The position numbers and the translations under genes are program-made. This document shows positions 59,549 to 64,000 of a DNA stretch of 64,000 nt, in pieces. The stretch comes from Helianthus annuus. Taxonomy: Eukaryota > Streptophyta > Magnoliopsida > Asterales > Asteraceae. Where the stretch lies: the NCBI RefSeq assembly GCF_002127325.2, contig NC_035439.2, forward strand, positions 138,509,901-138,573,900, read 5' to 3'. The notes beneath the pieces are model-generated. The model had not been told where the DNA came from. It searched no databases and was given only the letters and a program-made list of their open reading frames with translations. Each line of letters begins with the position of its first letter. The stretch's first letter is position 1.

Positions 59549-62144
59549 GAAGTGAAGTGGTGAACTTTGATCATTCATTGTGTCACTCACTTGGAGCTTT
59601 TCTCTGGAACTTCCTTGGACAACAACAAGTGCTCATTAAGTCTCTAATCCTTCTTAGGACTCTTGTAAGTGACCCTAACCTCCTTTAATCCATTCTAGCT
59701 TAGTTAATTAGCCAAAAGTCAAACCGTCGTAATTAAGGTTTGACTTCGTGATTAATTAAAATGTGCTCTGTCAAATCACGAATTAAAGATACCTTTAAGT
59801 AGGTAATTATGTGGGTAACAAACCCTTAAAAGGGTACTTCCAGATTCCCACTCTAAACATGTCAATTGTCGAGTCAAAGCTAACTATAAAAAAAGTCAAC
59901 AGAATGCTTAAATCCAAATTAACTTATAATTAGCAATGTAGGATGCATGCAACCTGTTTTATCATTAATATAACTTGGTAAATAATGTAAGAACATGTTC
60001 CAACATGTTCAACCCGACAATTTTCTGTTTAGACCCGGTTTGGAACCGAAAGTCGCATAGTTTGACTTTCGCTTTGACTTTCAGTTCTGACCCGTTTTAG
60101 TCATGATTATGATTTCCTTAGAGCTTCTTTTGGACCTAATAACATGTTAGTATATCCTCCTGTGATTATACAACTTGGTTCATTAGATATCTTGATCTTA
60201 TGCATGTTTCCGTTAAATGCTCATATGTTGACCATTATGCCCAAATGTCCATAAATCATGATTTATGAAAATATAAAAGGGTAGACATCTTAGTTACTGA
60301 ATTTTAGACTTGTCCCCAAAATTTGACATCAATTTGAGGTCTAGGTTAGGAGTTATGCTCATTAGCGTAAATAGAAGCTTTCTTAGTAAATAGTTAGCGT
60401 AATTAGCATGTAACCTACCTAAACCCAAATTTTGTATCAAAAACTTTATACCCACTATTATATAATAATATTTTGGGAATTTTAAAGATTTTTATTTATT
60501 TTTAGGCTGAGCATAACATAGGGTTTTAAGCTTAATTCGGCTTATGCCGGTTTTGCCCTTTTCGGCTATAAAATGAGTTTTACAAAACCTTTTGACCTCA
60601 AACCTTTTCCTACTGATTTATTATGTTAAATATATTATTTTGAGCCTTTTGGAATTATAAAAATATCAGCCTTTCTTTAAAAACCCGGAAATGGCTTCAA
60701 ATCGTCTTTTTAGGCATTTTTACGACATAGTATATGTCAAAACTAGTTTTTATACATAAGGTCTAATACCTACTGATATATTTTGTGAAATTTCATATTA
60801 TAACAGTAAACTAAAGTTGAGAACTCAGATTTCCGGTTTTAACCTTTTAAGCTTATGTAAAATTACCAAAATGCCCTTATGGGGCGTAATTGGAGTTCAA
60901 AATCATTTGGGGCATAATAGGACTTATCTTACTGATATTACAACGTATTTGGTGCATATAATCTCAGGAAACTTGTGTATGATTTATATGGCTACCCGTT
61001 ACGCACTTTCGCGTTCGGATCGGCATATGTGACTAGTTTATGCACATTAGCCGAAGCGGGTCAAAGCGTATCATCTTAGTCTCTAAATTCAGAATGTATT
61101 TAGTTTACCCATATTACACAAGTCTCCAAAATTGTCGGGTCTAAGTCACATTCCTTTTTTTGTTTTCGCTTTCCTCACGATTAAACCATGTTTATCCTTC
61201 GAAACTAACCGGTCTAAGCTTAGGCTATGTTAAAAGACCCGTTAGGACTCTAATAGGTTATTATAAACCTTCGTTCCAGAATAGGAGCCCAGTAAAAGAC
61301 ACTTGCATTTTGCTTTTGTGGGTTATACTTGCTCAGGTAAATACTTTTAACTTATTTTCCCTTATATGGGCTTGGGGGTACGGTATATAAAATACCGCTT
61401 GGTCGGGCAATTGACCCTAACTCATTAGTAGTTGGGTATTATCAATATGACCCGTTTGAAAACTGGTTTGTTTGTTTTACGCCTTTGGGAGCTTAATGAC
61501 CATGTCCCGGATATCCTTGGCATCATTTTAAGAAATGGCCACGACCTTGACACCCGGGTGTAGGCGTACACCCGGTAATGTGTCCATTTATTAAGGTATA
61601 AACGTTGGCTTCCCGCCGCGGATTTATACTGAGAGGTGTGTCAATTAACCTTAAACCCGGCACGACCCGGGCGACTGAACGCATAACGAACATGTAATTC
61701 TTTTACAAGTTTAACTTTGATTAATTATTCCCAAGTTATAAAATGTTTTGTGCCTTGTGCATTCAAATCAATTTTTAAAACCTTTTCAAAATGAGTCGGT
61801 TAAATTGTATTTACCAGTGCAAACTGACGTATTTTCCCCAAAAAGATTAAGTGCAGGATCTACACGGAATAGGCTGGTTTCTCCTTAGCATCATAGAGTC
61901 TCGCAAACTTTGGGATGCATTTATCTGTTGAACAATTTTCTCCTTTTTAATTCGATCCGCCTGTAGATCTATTTCGACTACTTGTGATACTTAGATATTA
62001 CATTTGATGGTTGAAGTAAATCTATTTTATTGCTTCCGCTGTGCATTATAATTTGTGTTGTTTAACAATGATGATATCAACTACGTCACGATAATCCCCC
62101 ACCGGGCCCACCGGTGACACGTGTAAATTCGGGGTATGACAGGT

Positions 62145-62157
62145 TGGTATCAGAGCC
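62145..62157 (+). other. gypsy-4 primer binding site (initiator-Met tRNA)
   Basis: TGGTATCAGAGCC 3 nt after the LTR end, as in gypsy-3. Confidence 0.93.
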
Positions 62158-62334
62158 AACACTGAGTGAATTAAACACTAGCCTTTTGTGTTTAATCTCA
62201 GTGCACAAATTGCACATTCTTCGAGTTCCGAGTCTAGACAAAGAACATAGGACAAACTCTGTTTCGTTTTATTTTATTTTGGGTTTATATTATATATGTT
62301 GTTGTTGTTATCTAAAACTTGTATGCAGGTCAAC

Positions 62335-63562
62335 ATGCCGCCAAGATTTCTTCGCGGTCGAGGCAAAGGACCAGTCACGGGTCACGATCACGAAGCCGGG
62401 CCTTCGCACTGGCGTACCCCGTCCATCACCATGAGCACTAGTCCACAGGAGCCGTGGAGGCTCTATGTTGAACCCGGGAGACGGTCAGTTTCCCTCAGCT
62501 CTTCACCTTCTTACCAGCACTCCTTTGGGCCCCAATCGGAAAACGAGCCCAACGAACAACCACCCTCTTTCATACCTTTGCAGAGATCCAACTCTCACCA
62601 CTCCTTTGGTGACCCAACCCCAGTTTTCCAAAGCCGATTCAACCCGGCCAACATGCTTCCAGAACCCATGGGTTTTAACCCACTCGGACCGGAAGATCAC
62701 TTCTCTGGGGAAAATGACATGGACGAGGATACTGATCCAATGGAGCCTGCTACAGGAACGCCGAACCACCCCATCAAAATCTCGGATGGGTCATCTTTCC
62801 ACGGATCACCGTACCGCGGTCCGGATAGTTATCAAGAGAGGTTCAAGCAGTGGGACTGGTACTTCACGCCCTCTGAGCACTCGTCCCCGTATCAGCAACA
62901 GCAGCAGCAAGATCCTTCTGAGGATCAACGATTTGTGGCAGTCACTCCGCCACCACCACCACCAGTGGAACAGCAGCCGCCTCCGGAGCCACCGAGGCGG
63001 AGAAGGTCGAACGCACGGATATCCGTGCGAGGAGGAGTCCGAATCAGCACTCCCCAGCCCTCAAGTGGTAGTCATTATCCGCCACTCCAGGAGGAAGAGG
63101 AAGTCCCACAGATGGGAGGTCCATCCAGCCCCATTCCAGAAATCAACTCAGTACCTGCGGCACCACCGTTGGGTTTCGATAACCCAATCCCTGCATACGC
63201 CGGTTCAGCGGCGTATAATCCTTTTGAGCAGCCGACGCATACCCACTACAACTACAACTACGCTAGTGTGGATCCATATCAGGAAGCATGGGATTACAAC
63301 GCTAGTCACCCAGAGGGGCCTTATGGTGGTCTATGGACCACAGGCTACCCGACTTATGGGTACCAGCATCCCCACGCCGCCTCCTCCACCGGTGTACCAG
63401 TCGCCGCAGCCACAGATAATTCCACCAGAGCGCCAGCAGGAAGTCCTTGAGAGATTAGACCGTTGTGAACGGGAGATTTAGACTGAGCGCAGACACAACA
63501 GATGATTCTTTAAGGGACTATCAGATCTGATCAAGGGAAAGTCCAAAAGAAGGGACTATTGA
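62335..63562 (+). pseudogene. gypsy-4 ORF1 homologue, decayed
   Basis: It starts ATGCCGCC, like gypsy-3 ORF1, with A at -3 and CAG|GTCAAC just upstream. The first ~340 codons are open and share blocks with gypsy-3 ORF1: MPPR then RGRG; HDHEAGPSH; SVSLS then SPS; NPLGPEDHFSG; DEDTDP; GTPNHPIKISDGS; ERFKQ then TPS; and RRSNARISVRGGVRI. The frame gains a net +1 at about 63360-63390, so the open frame runs on to a TGA at 63448-63450 while the homologous sequence continues in the next frame. There it passes two stops (TAG 63479-63481; TGA near 63503) and ends with the conserved LIKGKSKRRDY before TGA 63560-63562. A homologous but now inactive gene of unknown function. Confidence 0.82.
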
Positions 63563-63594
63563 AGATCCTTGTTATTTTTATTTAGTTGTAATTC

Positions 63595-63729
63595 AGTCCC
63601 TGCGTGGACTTTTTGCTTCAGTATTCAGCTCCTGCGTGAGCTTGTCATTTTGTACTCTGCTCCTGCGTGAGCATGTTTGGTTAGTTAACCCCTGCGTGGG
63701 TTTGTTTCTTTCCCCGCCCCTGCGTGGGC
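63595..63729 (+). other. Five-hairpin CTGCGT array, gypsy-4
   Basis: Five perfect hairpins with loop CTGCGT: AGTCC/GGACT (63595-63610), AGCTC/GAGCT (63627-63642), TGCTC/GAGCA (63658-63673), AACCC/GGGTT (63687-63702) and GCCC/GGGC (63716-63729). Spacing is 29-32 nt, and the first begins 33 nt after the ORF1 stop. A sixth CCC-GTTTT-GGG follows at 63748-63758. Confidence 0.85.
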
Positions 63730-63758
63730 ATTTATTTTCGTAGAAGTCCCGTTTTGGG

Positions 63759-64000
63759 CAAATGTTGTACTTGTTTGAAACAATTATGAGATGTTTTAGT
63801 TAAATTTTCATCTTTATTTATTATTGATAACTATATGCATAAAACCTTAAAATAAGTGAAAATTTAAAAAGATCTGCCGTTATATTGAAATGGTAAAATC
63901 TAAAGAGAACAGAGACCTAGCCTTTTGATTAATAAAACAAGGCCAAAATGGTAGTTCCATAATTAGGTTAAGATCCATAATTAACATCTCAATTTAGGAC
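63759..64000 (+). other. gypsy-4 spacer before gag
   Basis: AT-rich, no ORF. The start resembles the gypsy-3 spacer. Gag would begin to the right of the window. Confidence 0.6.

Larger units (their letters stand above)
58636..62141 (+). mobile_element. gypsy-4 5' LTR
   Basis: 3506 bp from TGTAACACC to GGTATGACA. It holds three TTACGGACCG / CGGTCCGTAA inverted-repeat pairs (59217-59364) upstream of a TATA box, and the two conserved hairpins at 61381-61397 and about 61554-61575. Confidence 0.92.
58636..64000 (+). mobile_element. gypsy-4: Tekay-like element with ORF1, 3' part outside window
   Basis: LTR (58636-62141), primer site, leader, decayed ORF1, five-hairpin array and the beginning of the spacer before gag are present, in the same order as gypsy-3. 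Gag-pol and the 3' LTR should follow to the right. Overall similarity to gypsy-3 is clear but moderate, so it is a related family and not a recent copy. Confidence 0.9.

Overview
This is a eukaryotic, gene-poor, repeat-dominated window from a plant nuclear genome. The evidence is plant-type Ty3/gypsy elements with initiator-Met tRNA primer sites, Ty1/copia and LINE relics, a plant Harbinger-type Myb/SANT-like ORF, and a pseudogene exon of an ATAD1/MSP1-type AAA ATPase. The overall look (long ~3.4 kb LTRs of Tekay/Del-type chromoviruses) recalls Asteraceae, but that is an impression from the families, not a demonstrated placement. No intact host gene, rRNA, tRNA or CRISPR array was found.

The left two-thirds (1-42108) is a nested stack of retrotransposons. 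The oldest visible host is a degraded Ty1/copia element on the minus strand. Its gag/protease lies at 40409-41965, integrase at 25330-26350 and again near 40.4-40.5 kb, RT/RNase H at 20383-21983, and a partial 3' LTR at 20008-20382. Three later insertions split it. (a) gypsy-2 (minus, 10569-20007) sits in its 3' LTR; gypsy-2 is itself cut in its left LTR by gypsy-1 (plus, 1-10568), whose pol is cut by solo LTR A (4141-7513, TSD CGGAC). (b) Solo LTR B (21984-25329, TSD CTTTT) lies in the copia pol. (c) gypsy-3 (plus, 26351-40408, TSD TAGAT) lies in the copia integrase.

Gypsy-3 is complete and young-looking. It has LTRs of 3539 and 3538 bp that differ at only about 14 bases plus one indel by eye, an iMet primer site, an intact 1525-codon gag-pol and a polypurine tract. 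Unusually, it has an additional 423-codon ORF (called ORF1 here) between the primer site and gag-pol. Gypsy-4 (58636 to the window end) has the same layout: LTR, primer site and a decayed homologue of ORF1. In both elements the ORF1 stop is followed within about 35 nt by five regularly spaced hairpins. All ten carry the loop CTGCGT on stems whose bases differ but stay paired. ORF1 plus this hairpin array is the most interesting system in the window.

The right part (42109-58635) is AT-rich intergenic DNA. It holds an intron-bearing Harbinger ORF1-like pseudogene, a foldback element, TA microsatellites, a ~6.7 kb inverted-repeat-ended region studded with the palindrome ATGCACATGTGCAT, a MITE-like element, a LINE zinc-binding-domain fragment and the AAA-ATPase pseudogene.

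All coordinates and comparisons were made by eye. Family names rest on motifs recognised in the translations, not on searches.
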